A DNA stretch of 59,284 nt from Dehalococcoidales bacterium (GCA_028714335.1 JAQTMM010000004.1:1-59284), one strand, 5' to 3'. Numbered from the stretch's first letter, positions 1 through 8,643 are shown. Translations and numbers: made by a program. The notes: generated by a model not told the origin, from the letters alone.

Positions 1-137
1 GTACAGCCAAAGGCGGCATTGTCCTTGCCATCTGCGATGAACTCAAACTCCCCATTCAACTTGTCGGCGTTGGCGAGGGGCTGGAAGATATGGTAACCTT
101 TAATGCAGCGGACTTTGTAGAGGCTTTAACCTCTTAA
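1..137 (+). CDS. ftsY: Signal recognition particle receptor FtsY, C-terminal end (partial)
   Basis: Only the last 44 codons are inside the window, read in the frame that begins at base 3. The peptide begins TAKGGIVLAICDELKLPIQ and continues with the VGVGEGLEDMVTF run, which is the conserved end of the SRP-family GTPase NG domain. The ending ADFVEALTS is typical of FtsY. FtsY docks ribosome-SRP complexes at the membrane for co-translational insertion. Its stop lies 72 bases before lgt, with a dispersed repeat between them. The identification rests on this C-terminal piece only, but the motif is distinctive. Confidence 0.9.
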   Translation, partial: TAKGGIVLAICDELKLPIQLVGVGEGLEDMVTFNAADFVEALTS

Positions 138-143
138 CCGGTT

Positions 144-171
144 TGTCATCCTGAGCGTAGCGAAGGATCTC
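144..171. repeat. Dispersed intergenic repeat (TGTCATCCTGAGCG family)
   Basis: The stretch starts TGTCATCCTGAGCGTAGCG and ends GAAGGATCTC. This is the short intergenic repeat type that is scattered through many bacterial genomes. A relative on the other strand sits at about 22630-22692. It lies between ftsY and lgt and encodes nothing. Confidence 0.6.
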
Positions 172-209
172 GTGGGGTGGGGCAGAGTAAACACAAAAGC
201 GAGTGAAAC

Positions 210-1031
210 ATGATAGACATTAACGTTGACCCGGTAGCCTTTTATATCGGCTCTCACGGCATCCGCTGGTACGGTGTGATGGTCGCTTTAGCAGTTCTCA
301 CCATGGTCACCTGGCTGGTGCTTTGGGCGAGGAAAGACCCCCGCATTAAAATTGATACCGCCATTAATGCCGCCCTCGTTGGCATCCCTTCCGGCATTAT
401 CTTATCCCGCCTCCTCCACGTCATTGATAAGTGGGATTACTTCATGCATAATCCTGGTAAAATCATCGGTGGGGATGGGCTGACTATTTGGGGTGCGGTT
501 CTGGGTGCCTCGTTAGGTATCTGGATTTACTCTAAAATCAGCAAGCATTCCTTCGCCCACATCGCCGACGTTATGGCGCCCGGCATTATCCTTTCGCAGG
601 CGGTTGGTAGAATCGGCTGTACCCTCAACGGCTGTTGTTTCGGTACACAAACTGATGTTCCCTGGGCTATTGTTTACACCAATCCGGCTTCCGAGGCAGG
701 GAGTTTTCTCGGCGTCCCGGTGCACCCCACGCAGATTTACGAGATTATCTATAACCTGATAGTTTTCGGCATCCTGCTGGCGTTCCGCAAGCGCCTCAAG
801 CCCGACGGTTCATTATTCATTGTCTATCTGGCGTTCTATGCTATTTGGCGTCTTGGCGTTGACTTTATCCGTGATGGCTCGCCATTCCTCTTTGGCTTGC
901 ATCAGGCGCAGGTCATCGGCATTATCGTTCTGATTATCTGCATCGTAATCCTGATAGTCAGGCGCACTCGCTGGGTGAAAAAAGGCGAAGAAGATAAAGT
1001 AGAGCCGGCCCCTAAAAAAGCTAAAGCCTAA
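210..1031 (+). CDS. lgt: Prolipoprotein diacylglyceryl transferase
   Basis: This inner-membrane enzyme moves diacylglycerol from phosphatidylglycerol onto the lipobox cysteine of prelipoproteins, the first step of lipoprotein maturation. The 273-residue protein has the expected hydrophobic helices. The Lgt signature GRIGCTLNGCCFG is at residues 133-145 and contains the family arginine R134. A GGDGLTIWGA glycine-rich segment lies near residues 88-97 and HPTQIYE at 172-178. Length is normal for the family. A Lys-rich tail of about 25 residues follows the last helix. Several lipoproteins elsewhere in the window (TupA and those at 18801, 46514, 48810 and 51790) are its likely substrates. It is probably read through from ftsY, since no strong promoter is visible in the 72-base gap. 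Confidence 0.96.
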   Translation: MIDINVDPVAFYIGSHGIRWYGVMVALAVLTMVTWLVLWARKDPRIKIDTAINAALVGIPSGIILSRLLHVIDKWDYFMHNPGKIIGGDGLTIWGAVLGASLGIWIYSKISKHSFAHIADVMAPGIILSQAVGRIGCTLNGCCFGTQTDVPWAIVYTNPASEAGSFLGVPVHPTQIYEIIYNLIVFGILLAFRKRLKPDGSLFIVYLAFYAIWRLGVDFIRDGSPFLFGLHQAQVIGIIVLIICIVILIVRRTRWVKKGEEDKVEPAPKKAKA

Positions 1032-1035
1032 AAAG

Positions 1036-1066
1036 AACGTCATTCCCGCGAAAGCGGGAATCCAGG
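1036..1066. repeat. GTCATTCCCGCGAAAGCGGGAAT hairpin between convergent genes
   Basis: The perfect inverted repeat ATTCCCGC-GAAA-GCGGGAAT occupies 1042-1061, flanked by GTC and CCAG. This is the common dispersed palindromic repeat of many bacterial genomes. It sits between convergent lgt and the IMP cyclohydrolase gene, where it may also serve as a bidirectional transcript end. No T-tract follows it directly. Confidence 0.6.
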
Positions 1067-1097
1067 TGAGGGGAAAAGGGGTATAGCTTTTGAGCTG

Positions 1098-1820
1098 TTA
1101 GTCCTTTTCCCGGTTGATAAAAGCCACTTTCCAGGTATTGTCTGCTTCCCTTACCCCGCCTATCGCACAAACCCGGATGTCATCGTCTTTATAGGTGGCG
1201 GCGGAAATTTCATAGATATAGTCGGCTATCTCCTGCGGCGTTGTTGTATTGAACTCCAGCTCCACCGGGCCCCGGTCGGCTCTATATGGCGTCGGGTTCT
1301 CCATGTCGCCCTGGTAGGTTGAAACCCCGAGGAATAAACCTGGTTTGGGCTTTACCGACCATACGAAGGCCGGTTTATCGGCTGTCTTTATGCTGATGAT
1401 ATAGACAGGAGTTTTCCCTTCACTCGTGTTGGTAATCACGATGGATATCCGGGGTGTTTTCATGCTGTCCGGCTCGTAATTAGCCCCGTCCATGATTTTT
1501 TTCAAATAACTTGCCGCCGGTTCGCTGCCGCAATGGTAAAGCAGGCGGTACATCTCAAAAACTGCTTCCGTCTGGATGCCGTTGGTCACAGCTATAAGCC
1601 CGATGCTGTTGTCATACTTTAACGCCGGGTAATGCTTTAGCCAGTCGTAGGGCTGGTCCCCGATGGGCGCGTTGTAAATGCCGTTTTCAGTCTCGCGTAA
1701 ACGCCGTTGACGGCTTGCTGGACTCCGCCCCGTGACCAGATAGGCGAAAGCCGGTTTGTTCTCCCGCGTTATCCCCAGGAATAATTGTCTGCCCGGATAT
1801 GGCCCGTTCGGATTACTCAT
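1098..1820 (-). CDS. IMP cyclohydrolase, archaeal PurO-like
   Basis: The 240-residue protein begins MSNPNGPYPGRQLFLGITRENKPA and contains the AYLVTGRSPASRQRR region. This arrangement matches the archaeal-type IMP cyclohydrolase family, which closes FAICAR to IMP in the last step of purine synthesis. The sequence shows no membrane segment or signal peptide. A good ribosome site (AGGAGT) precedes the ATG. It is the last gene of a leftward operon with fabF and recJ and starts 5 bases after the recJ stop. Bacteria usually use bifunctional PurH, so an archaeal-type enzyme here is notable. The family match is by recognition, not alignment, and catalytic residues were not mapped. Confidence 0.75.
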   Translation of the reverse strand: MSNPNGPYPGRQLFLGITRENKPAFAYLVTGRSPASRQRRLRETENGIYNAPIGDQPYDWLKHYPALKYDNSIGLIAVTNGIQTEAVFEMYRLLYHCGSEPAASYLKKIMDGANYEPDSMKTPRISIVITNTSEGKTPVYIISIKTADKPAFVWSVKPKPGLFLGVSTYQGDMENPTPYRADRGPVELEFNTTTPQEIADYIYEISAATYKDDDIRVCAIGGVREADNTWKVAFINREKD

Positions 1821-1825
1821 TTTCT

Positions 1826-3517
1826 TTACTCCTGCCCCACGCTTTTTTTAAAGTCCAGGATATTAAGCCTCAAGGTGTTTTTTCCGTTCCAGGTGTCTAC
1901 TTCCAGATTATATACCACGTCTATCTGTTGTGCGAATTCCTCCTGGTGGTTGCTTAGGCGGAAGGCTACGGCGTCCCAGACGGTACTCCCCTGCATCAGC
2001 CTCATGCGCAGATGGTCATTGGTGGCGCCCATCGTCCGCCGCTCCACCACATTTACCCCCCGGCTTAAGAACGTCGGGACTGGGTTGCCGTGCCCGAAGG
2101 GTGCCAGCAGTAGAGTAGTGGGGTAAACATCCCCGCCTAAATCGTTGAGTTTTACCTCGGCGTCTATGTTCAAATGTGGTTGCAGTTCTACGCCGGTCAG
2201 TTTTTGGGTAGCAAAAGCGATGAGTTCTTTCTCCAGTTGTGGTAAATCTTTACACGGCATCGTAAAGCCTGCTGCGGCGGCGTGACCGCCGTAGCGTGAT
2301 AAATAACCGCTGTACTTATTCAGCGCCGCGATGATATCGAATTCCGGTATACTGCGGCAGCTACCGTGGCAGACGTCATCCGCCACGTGAATCACCACCG
2401 ACGGGCGGTAGAATTCTTCGGTCAACCGGCTGGCCACCAGCCCGGCGATGCCCATGGGGTATTCCTTGTTGGCGGTTATCAATAATGGTTGCAGTCCGGT
2501 GGCAATGACCTGTTCGCGCGCTTTAGCCAGCGTCGTTGTTGTCAGTCTTTGTCGCTCCTCGTTCGTGCGCGTCAGCCAAGATGCCAGTTCCTGCGCCTCT
2601 TTTTCCGACTGCGTAGTTAATAAATGATACCCCGTCAGCCCATCGGCGAGCCGTCCGGCGGCGTTAAGACAGGGGGCGATTACCCACCCGATTTTCTCCG
2701 CGTCAATTTTGCCCGCTTCCAGCCGCGTCTGGTTAATCAGTTCCCGGATGCCCAGGCGCGGGCTGTTGTTCATGGTATTCAGCCCTTCTTTAATGAAGTA
2801 CCGGTTCTCCCCCAGCGGCGATGACATATCGGCAATAGTCCCGATGGCTACTAAATCCATAACCGTGTTTAGCTGGTCTTCCTTCCCCTCGCTCCGGTAA
2901 AGCGCCTGCAATAACTTTAGTGCCACCCCCACCCCTGCCAGATTCGTATAAGGATATTGCTCTCCCACCTTGGGATTGATTACTGCCAGAGCCTTCGGGA
3001 TTTCGTCCAGCGGGCTGTGGTGGTCGGTGATAATGACGTCCAGCCCCATTTCCGCCGCGCTTTGCACCTCTGCCACGTCCGTGACGCCGCAGTCAACGGT
3101 TATCACTAAACCTACTCCCTTTTCGTGGAGCATCTTCAGTACCTGTGTAGTCAACCCGTGTCCTTCCGTCTGGCGGTGAGGGATATAAGGGATTGTTTTG
3201 CCGCCCAGCAGCCCCAACCCTTGGGTGAGTAAAGCGGTGGAGGTGATGCCGTCGGCATCAAAGTCCCCGTAAATAGCGATTGTCTCGCCCTTTTGCACTG
3301 CCTGTTGCACTCGCTCAACGACTTTTTGCATGTCGGTGAACAAAAACGGGTCAGCCATCAGGGTGCGGTCGCTGGCAATGAACGATTTTATATCATCTAG
3401 CTTATTGATGCCGCGGTTGTGCAGTAGCTGAATCAACAGCGGTGAATAGTCGGTTGAGCCGCCCTTCTCTGGGAGGCTTGTGACTGGTGGTAGCAGGTTC
3501 CAGCGGCAGTGACTCAA
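1826..3517 (-). CDS. recJ: Single-stranded-DNA-specific exonuclease RecJ
   Basis: RecJ degrades single-stranded DNA 5' to 3' in recombination and mismatch repair. The DHH-superfamily motifs are all visible: GDFDADG at residues 84-90, VDCG at 141-144 and the defining TDHHSP around 164-169. A glycine-rich RYGGHAAAAGFT segment of the DHHA1 domain lies near residue 400, and a C-terminal OB-type region follows. At 563 residues it is a normal short RecJ. The start is a TTG one base after the fabF stop, and a GAGG sequence inside the end of fabF serves as ribosome site, so translation is probably coupled. The next gene begins 5 bases after its stop. Confidence 0.95.
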   Translation of the reverse strand: MSHCRWNLLPPVTSLPEKGGSTDYSPLLIQLLHNRGINKLDDIKSFIASDRTLMADPFLFTDMQKVVERVQQAVQKGETIAIYGDFDADGITSTALLTQGLGLLGGKTIPYIPHRQTEGHGLTTQVLKMLHEKGVGLVITVDCGVTDVAEVQSAAEMGLDVIITDHHSPLDEIPKALAVINPKVGEQYPYTNLAGVGVALKLLQALYRSEGKEDQLNTVMDLVAIGTIADMSSPLGENRYFIKEGLNTMNNSPRLGIRELINQTRLEAGKIDAEKIGWVIAPCLNAAGRLADGLTGYHLLTTQSEKEAQELASWLTRTNEERQRLTTTTLAKAREQVIATGLQPLLITANKEYPMGIAGLVASRLTEEFYRPSVVIHVADDVCHGSCRSIPEFDIIAALNKYSGYLSRYGGHAAAAGFTMPCKDLPQLEKELIAFATQKLTGVELQPHLNIDAEVKLNDLGGDVYPTTLLLAPFGHGNPVPTFLSRGVNVVERRTMGATNDHLRMRLMQGSTVWDAVAFRLSNHQEEFAQQIDVVYNLEVDTWNGKNTLRLNILDFKKSVGQE

Positions 3518-3518
3518 A

Positions 3519-4769
3519 CTATGCCTCGGAGAATTTTCTTAAAATTACTACCGAATTATGCCCCCCAAACCCGAACGAACTGGTCAGCGCCGTTTTTACG
3601 TCCTTTTTCCGGGCGGTATTCGGCACATAATCCAGGTCGCAGGCAGGGTCGGGAGTTTCGTAGTTGATGGTAGGCGCAATGATGCCTTCCTGTATCGTCT
3701 TGATACAGATGGCGGGTTCCAGCGCCCCGGCGCACCCTATAAGGTGCCCCGTCATTGATTTGGTAGAACTGACGGGTATCTTATAGGCGTATTCGCCAAA
3801 GGCGGTTTTAATCGCTTTAGTTTCCATGGCGTCGTTAAGCTGAGTGGACGTGCCGTGTGCGTTAATGTAGTCGATATCTTCCGGTTTAATGTTGGCTCTC
3901 TTTAACGCCATCTGCATAGCTTTAGCCGCGCCGTCGCCGCTTTCCAGCGGCTGCGTGACGTGGAAGGAGTCCGCCGTAGCGCCGTAACCGATGATTTCCG
4001 CAAGTATTCTGGCGCCGCGTTTTTGGGCGTGCTCCAGGCTTTCCATTATCAGCACGACCGCGCCCTCGGAAAGAATGAAGCCGTCCCGGTCTTTATCGAA
4101 GGGGCGCGAGGCTTTCTGGGGTGCGTCGTTCCTCGTAGATAGGGCTTTAAGCTGACTGAAGGCGGTGACGCCCAGCGGATTGATAATGGCTTCTGCCCCG
4201 CCGGCAATCATCACCTCGGCATTGCCGAACTTGATGTATTCCGTCGCCAAACCTATCGCATCCGACCCGCTGGAGCAGGCTGATGTCATGCACATGTTGG
4301 GTCCCTTAACCCCCAGTGCGATGGATATCTGGGCGGCGGCGATGTCTGCAATCATCATTGGGGCTAAAAAGGGCGTGACTCTGTCCGGCCCCTTTTCCAC
4401 CAGTATTTTGGCTTGTTCAAAGAGCGTCGTCAATCCGCCGATGCCGCTCCCGATGAATACGCCGATGTCGTTCTCGTTAGAGGGGTCTATTTTCAAATTG
4501 GCGTCTTTGACCGCCTGGAAGCCGGCAGCTACTGCCAGCTGCGCAAAGCGGTCCATGCGGCGCGCGTTTTTCTTGTCTATATAGTCCTCCGGGTTGAATC
4601 CCTTGACCTCCCCGGCAAACTTCACTTCCATGTCCGAGGTATCGAATAAGGTGATATAATCTATACCTGATTTACCGTTGATGAGCCCCTCCCAGGTGGT
4701 CGCCATGTCCAGCCCCAGCGGGGTAAGCGCTCCAATGCCGGTAATTACAACTCTGCTGCTCGTACTAAT
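3519..4769 (-). CDS. fabF: Beta-ketoacyl-ACP synthase II (FabF), apparent ATT start
   Basis: FabF condenses malonyl-ACP with the growing acyl-ACP in fatty acid synthesis. With the start used here the protein has 416 residues. The catalytic Cys is at 165 (in TSACSSGSDA), His at 305 (NAHGTST), Lys at 337 and His at 342 (STKSMTGHL), very close to the spacing in E. coli FabF. The first ATG in frame (4706) would remove the conserved N-terminal strand RVVITGIGALTPLG. Upstream of that ATG the frame holds no ATG, GTG or TTG before an in-frame TAA. An ATT at 4767-4769 lies 8 bases after a strong GAGGAGG, so ATT is the likely start. It heads an operon with recJ and the IMP cyclohydrolase gene. Confidence 0.9.
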   Translation of the reverse strand: MSTSSRVVITGIGALTPLGLDMATTWEGLINGKSGIDYITLFDTSDMEVKFAGEVKGFNPEDYIDKKNARRMDRFAQLAVAAGFQAVKDANLKIDPSNENDIGVFIGSGIGGLTTLFEQAKILVEKGPDRVTPFLAPMMIADIAAAQISIALGVKGPNMCMTSACSSGSDAIGLATEYIKFGNAEVMIAGGAEAIINPLGVTAFSQLKALSTRNDAPQKASRPFDKDRDGFILSEGAVVLIMESLEHAQKRGARILAEIIGYGATADSFHVTQPLESGDGAAKAMQMALKRANIKPEDIDYINAHGTSTQLNDAMETKAIKTAFGEYAYKIPVSSTKSMTGHLIGCAGALEPAICIKTIQEGIIAPTINYETPDPACDLDYVPNTARKKDVKTALTSSFGFGGHNSVVILRKFSEA

Positions 4770-4877
4770 GGTGAAAACCTCCTCGTATTAGTGCGGGATG
4801 GGAAAGAAACAGGGGTTGATGAATTAGTTAATTCTTACATATTCTACGCCGCTTTTCAAGTGAGTTTGCTTTCTCTT

Positions 4878-4907
4878 TTGCCCCCTTACGATGATGTAAA
4901 GTATAAT
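4878..4907 (+). promoter_or_regulatory. Probable sigma-70-type promoter of mtaB
   Basis: A perfect TATAAT at 4902-4907 lies 18 bases after TTGCCC at 4878-4883. The predicted transcription start near 4914 leaves only about 15 untranslated bases before the ATG at 4929. This also argues against any earlier start codon for mtaB. Confidence 0.6.
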
Positions 4908-4928
4908 TTTCTATGTACCCTTAACGAT

Positions 4929-6200
4929 ATGAAAAACAAAGAATCTCGCACCACCGTTGCTTTGGACAGCCTTGGCTGTAAGCTGAATCAAGCGGAAATC
5001 CAGTCGCTGGCACGTAAGCTTGAAGCCGCCGGCTATAAGGTAGTGGCATCGGACGCCCAAGCCGATATCTTTATCCTTAATACCTGCACCGTCACCCACG
5101 TCGCCGACCGTAAATCGCGCCACCTCTTAAGGCAGGCGCGCCGCCGCAATCCCAAAGCCCGCCTTATCGCCGTCGGTTGTTACGCCCACCGCGCCCCAGC
5201 CGACCTTGAAAAGATAGAAGGCGTCGAACTCGTCCTAAGCAACGACCTCAAAGCTGACCTCCCCGATTTACTTAAAGACCCCACCCTCCAGCCGCCTGAC
5301 CCTTTTCCCCCCGCCCGCTCCCGCACAGCAGGGCGTACCCGCGCTTTCCTTAAAATCCAGGACGGCTGCCACAACTTTTGCGCCTACTGCATCGTGCCCT
5401 ACGTACGGAGTAGTGAATACTGCGTTCCGGCGGACGATGTCCTGACGCTAATTAACGACTTCTTAGCTGAAGGCTGTCAGGAGGTTGTCCTTACCGGTAC
5501 AGAAATCGGCGACTATCAAAACGGTGAAGTTAATCTGACGGGGCTTATCTCCCGCATTCTCTCCGCAACCACCCTCCCGCGCTTAAGGTTATCCTCCCTT
5601 CAACCCTGCCACATCTCAACTGGCCTCGTTGAACTTTGGCGGGACGCGCATTTGTGTCCCCATTTCCACCTCTCCCTCCAGAGCGGCAGCGATGCTGTCT
5701 TGAAGCGGATGAAGCGGCGCTACACAACGTCCGACTATAAAAAAGCCGTTGAGCTAATTCGTAGCATGGTGCCGGACGTAGCCATCACCACCGATGTAAT
5801 AGTCGGCTTCCCCGGCGAGACGGATTCCGAGTTTAAAGAGTCGCTGGACTTCTGCCGCGCCATGCAATTCGCCCGCATTCATGTCTTCCCCTTTTCCCCC
5901 CGCCCCGGCACGGCCGCCGCCACTATGCCCAACCCTCTCCCCGATTCTGTAAAAAAAGAACGAAGCAATCAAATGCTCGCGCTTTCTATGCAAAGCGTCA
6001 TCGCTTTTCACGAACGCTTCATCGGTAAAACGCTGGACGTTCTCTGGGAACAGCAGTCCGGCGGCTTCTGGTCGGGTTTAACTGGAAACTATGTCAAGGT
6101 CTATGTTAAAAGCTCTAAAACCCTGGCTAACAGGATTACCCCCGTCAGGCTGGTTAAGCTCTACCGCGACGGTATATTGGGAAATATCCAGCGAACTTAA
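4929..6200 (+). CDS. mtaB: tRNA t6A37 methylthiotransferase MtaB-like
   Basis: This MiaB-family radical-SAM enzyme adds a methylthio group to t6A37 of ANN-decoding tRNAs. The N-terminal UPF0004 domain supplies cluster ligands C17 (in LGCKLNQAE), C53 (NTCTV) and C84 (VGCYA). The radical SAM motif CxxxCxxC is at C147, C151 and C154, and a C-terminal TRAM-like region ends the 423-residue protein. The LGCKLNQ form of the first motif points to MtaB rather than MiaB or RimO. The ATG at 4929 is preferred because the conserved domain starts there and a promoter ends just before it. There is no clear Shine-Dalgarno sequence, so the mRNA is nearly leaderless. Confidence 0.9.
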   Translation: MKNKESRTTVALDSLGCKLNQAEIQSLARKLEAAGYKVVASDAQADIFILNTCTVTHVADRKSRHLLRQARRRNPKARLIAVGCYAHRAPADLEKIEGVELVLSNDLKADLPDLLKDPTLQPPDPFPPARSRTAGRTRAFLKIQDGCHNFCAYCIVPYVRSSEYCVPADDVLTLINDFLAEGCQEVVLTGTEIGDYQNGEVNLTGLISRILSATTLPRLRLSSLQPCHISTGLVELWRDAHLCPHFHLSLQSGSDAVLKRMKRRYTTSDYKKAVELIRSMVPDVAITTDVIVGFPGETDSEFKESLDFCRAMQFARIHVFPFSPRPGTAAATMPNPLPDSVKKERSNQMLALSMQSVIAFHERFIGKTLDVLWEQQSGGFWSGLTGNYVKVYVKSSKTLANRITPVRLVKLYRDGILGNIQRT

Positions 6201-6265
6201 ATAGTAACTGTTATTTTTTTCTTTTCTTTTATGCTATAATTTACGTATTGCTGCATATATCTTCC

Positions 6266-6297
6266 CGGGGCAAATGTCCTGCCCGTTTTTTCTTTTC
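6266..6297 (+). terminator. Rho-independent terminator after mtaB
   Basis: A stem of GGGCA (6268-6272) with TGCCC (6280-6284) is followed by a run of six T and more pyrimidines. An extended -10 sequence (TGCTATAAT, TATAAT at 6235-6240) lies just upstream of it, so a very short transcript could also end here. Confidence 0.6.
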
Positions 6298-6388
6298 TTT
6301 TCTTGTCCTGGGTGAAGGTATTTGCTGTTTCGGTTTAGAGAACTGGTAAAATTAACCGGAGAGAAAGATCCTTATTGAGGGGGTAGCT

Positions 6389-8272
6389 GTGAAAAATTAC
6401 CTTGCGGCTTTACAGGCTAAAACCAGCCAGAGTGACTATGAAAAACTGGCTGCCATTGATAATACCGAGGTTCATCGTGCCGTGTATGAGTCTGCCGAGC
6501 TTTGTAACCCGGACTCCGTCTTTATTTGCAGCGATACCCCCGATGAGGTTGCTTATATCAGGAATATGGCTATTGTCTCTGGTGAAGAGAGTGCCGCCTT
6601 GGCTATCCCGGGGCATACCTTCCATTTTGATGGCCCCCAGGACCAGGGGCGCGACCGCGCGGTTACCAAACTACTGGTGCCTAAAGGCGAACACCTTAAC
6701 GAAGCTCTCAACCAGATTGAACGGGAAGAAGGCCTTACCGAAGTACTAGGCCTGTGCAGGGATTCGATGAAGGGACGCACCATGATTGTGCGCTTCCTGA
6801 CTCTGGGCCCCGCCAATTCAGAGTTCACCGTCTTTTGCCTGGAGTGCACTGATTCCTGGTATGTAGCACACAGCGTTGACCTCCTCTACCGCAAGGGCTA
6901 TGACGCCTTCCGCAAGGCGGGTGCGGGGACCGAGTTTTTCAATACCCTGCACTCGGCGGGCAAGTTGGACGAAAAAATGATTAGTATCAATCATAAGAAA
7001 AAGCGTATTTACATAGACTACACAGACAATATGGTCTATAGCATCAATAACCAGTATGCCGGTAACTCCATAGGCTTTAAGAAACTGGCTCTCCGGTTGG
7101 CTATCCGTAAAGCCCATAAAGAAGGGTGGCTGGCGGAGCACTTTATGATAATGGGAGTTTTTGGGCCCAAGAAACGCAAGACTTATATCGCGGGGGCTTT
7201 CCCCAGTGCCTGTGGTAAAACTTCAACCGCTATGCTGCCGGGAGAGAAAATCCTTGCCGACGATATCGGTTACGTCCGCAATATCGGCGGCGTTTGCCGG
7301 GCGGTAAATATCGAATGCGGCATTTTCGGTATTATCCAGGACATTAACCCCGATGATGACCCCCTTATCCACGAAATCCTCACCAGCCCCGGCGAGATTA
7401 TATACTCCAATGTCTTAATCAAGGACGCCAAGCCTTGGTGGCAGGGCATGGATGTTGAGCTTCCCAAAAACGGCACCAATTACACCGGTGACTGGTTTGA
7501 AGGCAAAACCGATGAAAAAGGCGAGAAGATATCGCCGGCGCATAAGAATGCTCGTTATACTGTTGCTCTTAATGCGGTATCTAATTGCGACCCTGAACTG
7601 GATAATCCCGCCGGTGTGGAGCTTGGCGGCATCTTGTACGGTGGCCGCGATTACCGCAGTTATGTGCCGGTACAGCAGGGGTATGATTGGGAGCATGGCA
7701 TCGTTGCCTACGGCGCGGCTTTAGAGACGGAAACAACCTTCGCTATCGTCGAGGCGGAAGGCAAACACGAGATAAATATCATGAGCATTCAAGACTTTAT
7801 CTCGATACCTCTGGGGCAGTATCTCCACAACTACCTGCAGTTCGGCAAAAAACTCAATAAACCGCCGCTGGTATTCGGTGTAAATTACTTCCTGCGTGAT
7901 TTAGAAACCGGCGAATTCTTAAATGACCATCAGGATAAGCATATCTGGGTCAAGTGGATGGAACTTCGTATTAACAAAGACGTTGACGCCATAAAGACGC
8001 CTACCGGCTGGATTCCCAAGTATGAGGATTTAAAACCGCTCTTCCGGCAGGTGCTGGATAAGGATTACTCTAAAAAGGACTATACCAAGCAATTCTCTAT
8101 CCGTGTGTCAGAAAACCTGGCTAAGCTTAACCGCGTCGAGGCTTTTTACCATGAAAACATCCCTGATGTGTCCTCTGAAGTCTGGCACGTTCTTACCGAA
8201 CAGCGTTCCCGCCTGATTAAGGCTCAAAAGAAGTTCGGCAACTATATACCGCCGGAAAGCTTTTGCACCTAG
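6389..8272 (+). CDS. pckG: Phosphoenolpyruvate carboxykinase (GTP)
   Basis: The enzyme interconverts oxaloacetate plus GTP with PEP, CO2 and GDP, linking C4 acids to gluconeogenesis. The 627-residue protein carries the GTP-class P-loop FPSACGKTSTAM near residues 271-282, followed by the metal-binding LADDIGYVR segment. Further conserved segments follow, including the nucleotide-site NYFLRDLETGEF loop. Length fits the GTP family, and no ATP-type signature is seen. It starts with GTG behind GAGGGGG and ends just before a strong terminator, so it is probably a single-gene unit. An autotrophic or acetate-assimilating anaerobe would need it for sugar synthesis. Confidence 0.97.
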   Translation: MKNYLAALQAKTSQSDYEKLAAIDNTEVHRAVYESAELCNPDSVFICSDTPDEVAYIRNMAIVSGEESAALAIPGHTFHFDGPQDQGRDRAVTKLLVPKGEHLNEALNQIEREEGLTEVLGLCRDSMKGRTMIVRFLTLGPANSEFTVFCLECTDSWYVAHSVDLLYRKGYDAFRKAGAGTEFFNTLHSAGKLDEKMISINHKKKRIYIDYTDNMVYSINNQYAGNSIGFKKLALRLAIRKAHKEGWLAEHFMIMGVFGPKKRKTYIAGAFPSACGKTSTAMLPGEKILADDIGYVRNIGGVCRAVNIECGIFGIIQDINPDDDPLIHEILTSPGEIIYSNVLIKDAKPWWQGMDVELPKNGTNYTGDWFEGKTDEKGEKISPAHKNARYTVALNAVSNCDPELDNPAGVELGGILYGGRDYRSYVPVQQGYDWEHGIVAYGAALETETTFAIVEAEGKHEINIMSIQDFISIPLGQYLHNYLQFGKKLNKPPLVFGVNYFLRDLETGEFLNDHQDKHIWVKWMELRINKDVDAIKTPTGWIPKYEDLKPLFRQVLDKDYSKKDYTKQFSIRVSENLAKLNRVEAFYHENIPDVSSEVWHVLTEQRSRLIKAQKKFGNYIPPESFCT

Positions 8273-8294
8273 AGCCAAATAAGATAAAGTAACT

Positions 8295-8338
8295 AAGACG
8301 CCCCTTTTTCTTTAATAGGAGAGGGGCGTCTTTTATTT
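8295..8338 (+). terminator. Terminator of pckG
   Basis: A perfect 11-base stem AAGACGCCCCT (8295-8305) with AGGGGCGTCTT (8322-8332) is followed by TTATTTG. It is a strong rho-independent terminator. Confidence 0.9.
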
Positions 8339-8401
8339 GACATCCCACCCATCGCCCCGCTAATCTTTAGGTAACATACTTTTCAGGAGGATTGCCCTTA
8401 A

Positions 8402-8557
8402 ATGTCCAAAAACCTGCTCGCCACCATCACCATCATCTTAAGCATCGTCACCATACTAGCTGCTTGCTTCAACTTCATCTCCAACCAGTCAACCATCATC
8501 GTCCTCTCGGTTGCGGTACTGGTGCTCGCTTTAGGCACGCTTAGTGGGAAAAAATAG
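8402..8557 (+). CDS. Small two-helix membrane protein (51 residues)
   Basis: The ATG lies 11 bases after a perfect AGGAGG. The 51-residue product begins MSKNLLATITIILSIVTI. It has two hydrophobic stretches (about residues 5-26 and 31-48) split by a short polar FNFISNQS turn, and ends in GKK. It looks like a helical hairpin in the membrane. I do not recognise a family. It sits between the pckG terminator and tRNA-Arg, which is on the other strand. The ribosome site and hydrophobic periodicity support a real gene, but function is unknown. Confidence 0.55.
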   Translation: MSKNLLATITIILSIVTILAACFNFISNQSTIIVLSVAVLVLALGTLSGKK

Positions 8558-8566
8558 CTAAAAGAC

Positions 8567-8643
8567 TGGTGCGCCTGGAGGGATTCGAACCCACGACCCT
8601 CGGTTCCGAAGACCGATGCTCTGATCCGCTGAGCTACAGGCGC
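8567..8643 (-). tRNA. tRNA-Arg (anticodon TCG)
   Basis: On the minus strand the acceptor stem is GCGCCTG paired with CAGGCGC. The anticodon loop CTTCGGA gives TCG, and the T-loop TTCGAAT is standard. The discriminator A and the CCA end are encoded. One T-T mismatch appears in the T stem. The cloverleaf is otherwise complete. Confidence 0.92.

Noticed and set aside
4791-4928. An upstream extension of mtaB by 46 codons
   Set aside because: The extension covers a promoter and lacks any conserved residue. The conserved domain and the predicted transcript start support 4929.
6235-6297. A separate small RNA between mtaB and pckG
   Set aside because: An extended -10 precedes the terminator, but no -35 is visible and the product would be about 50 bases. 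Ordinary termination of mtaB is simpler.
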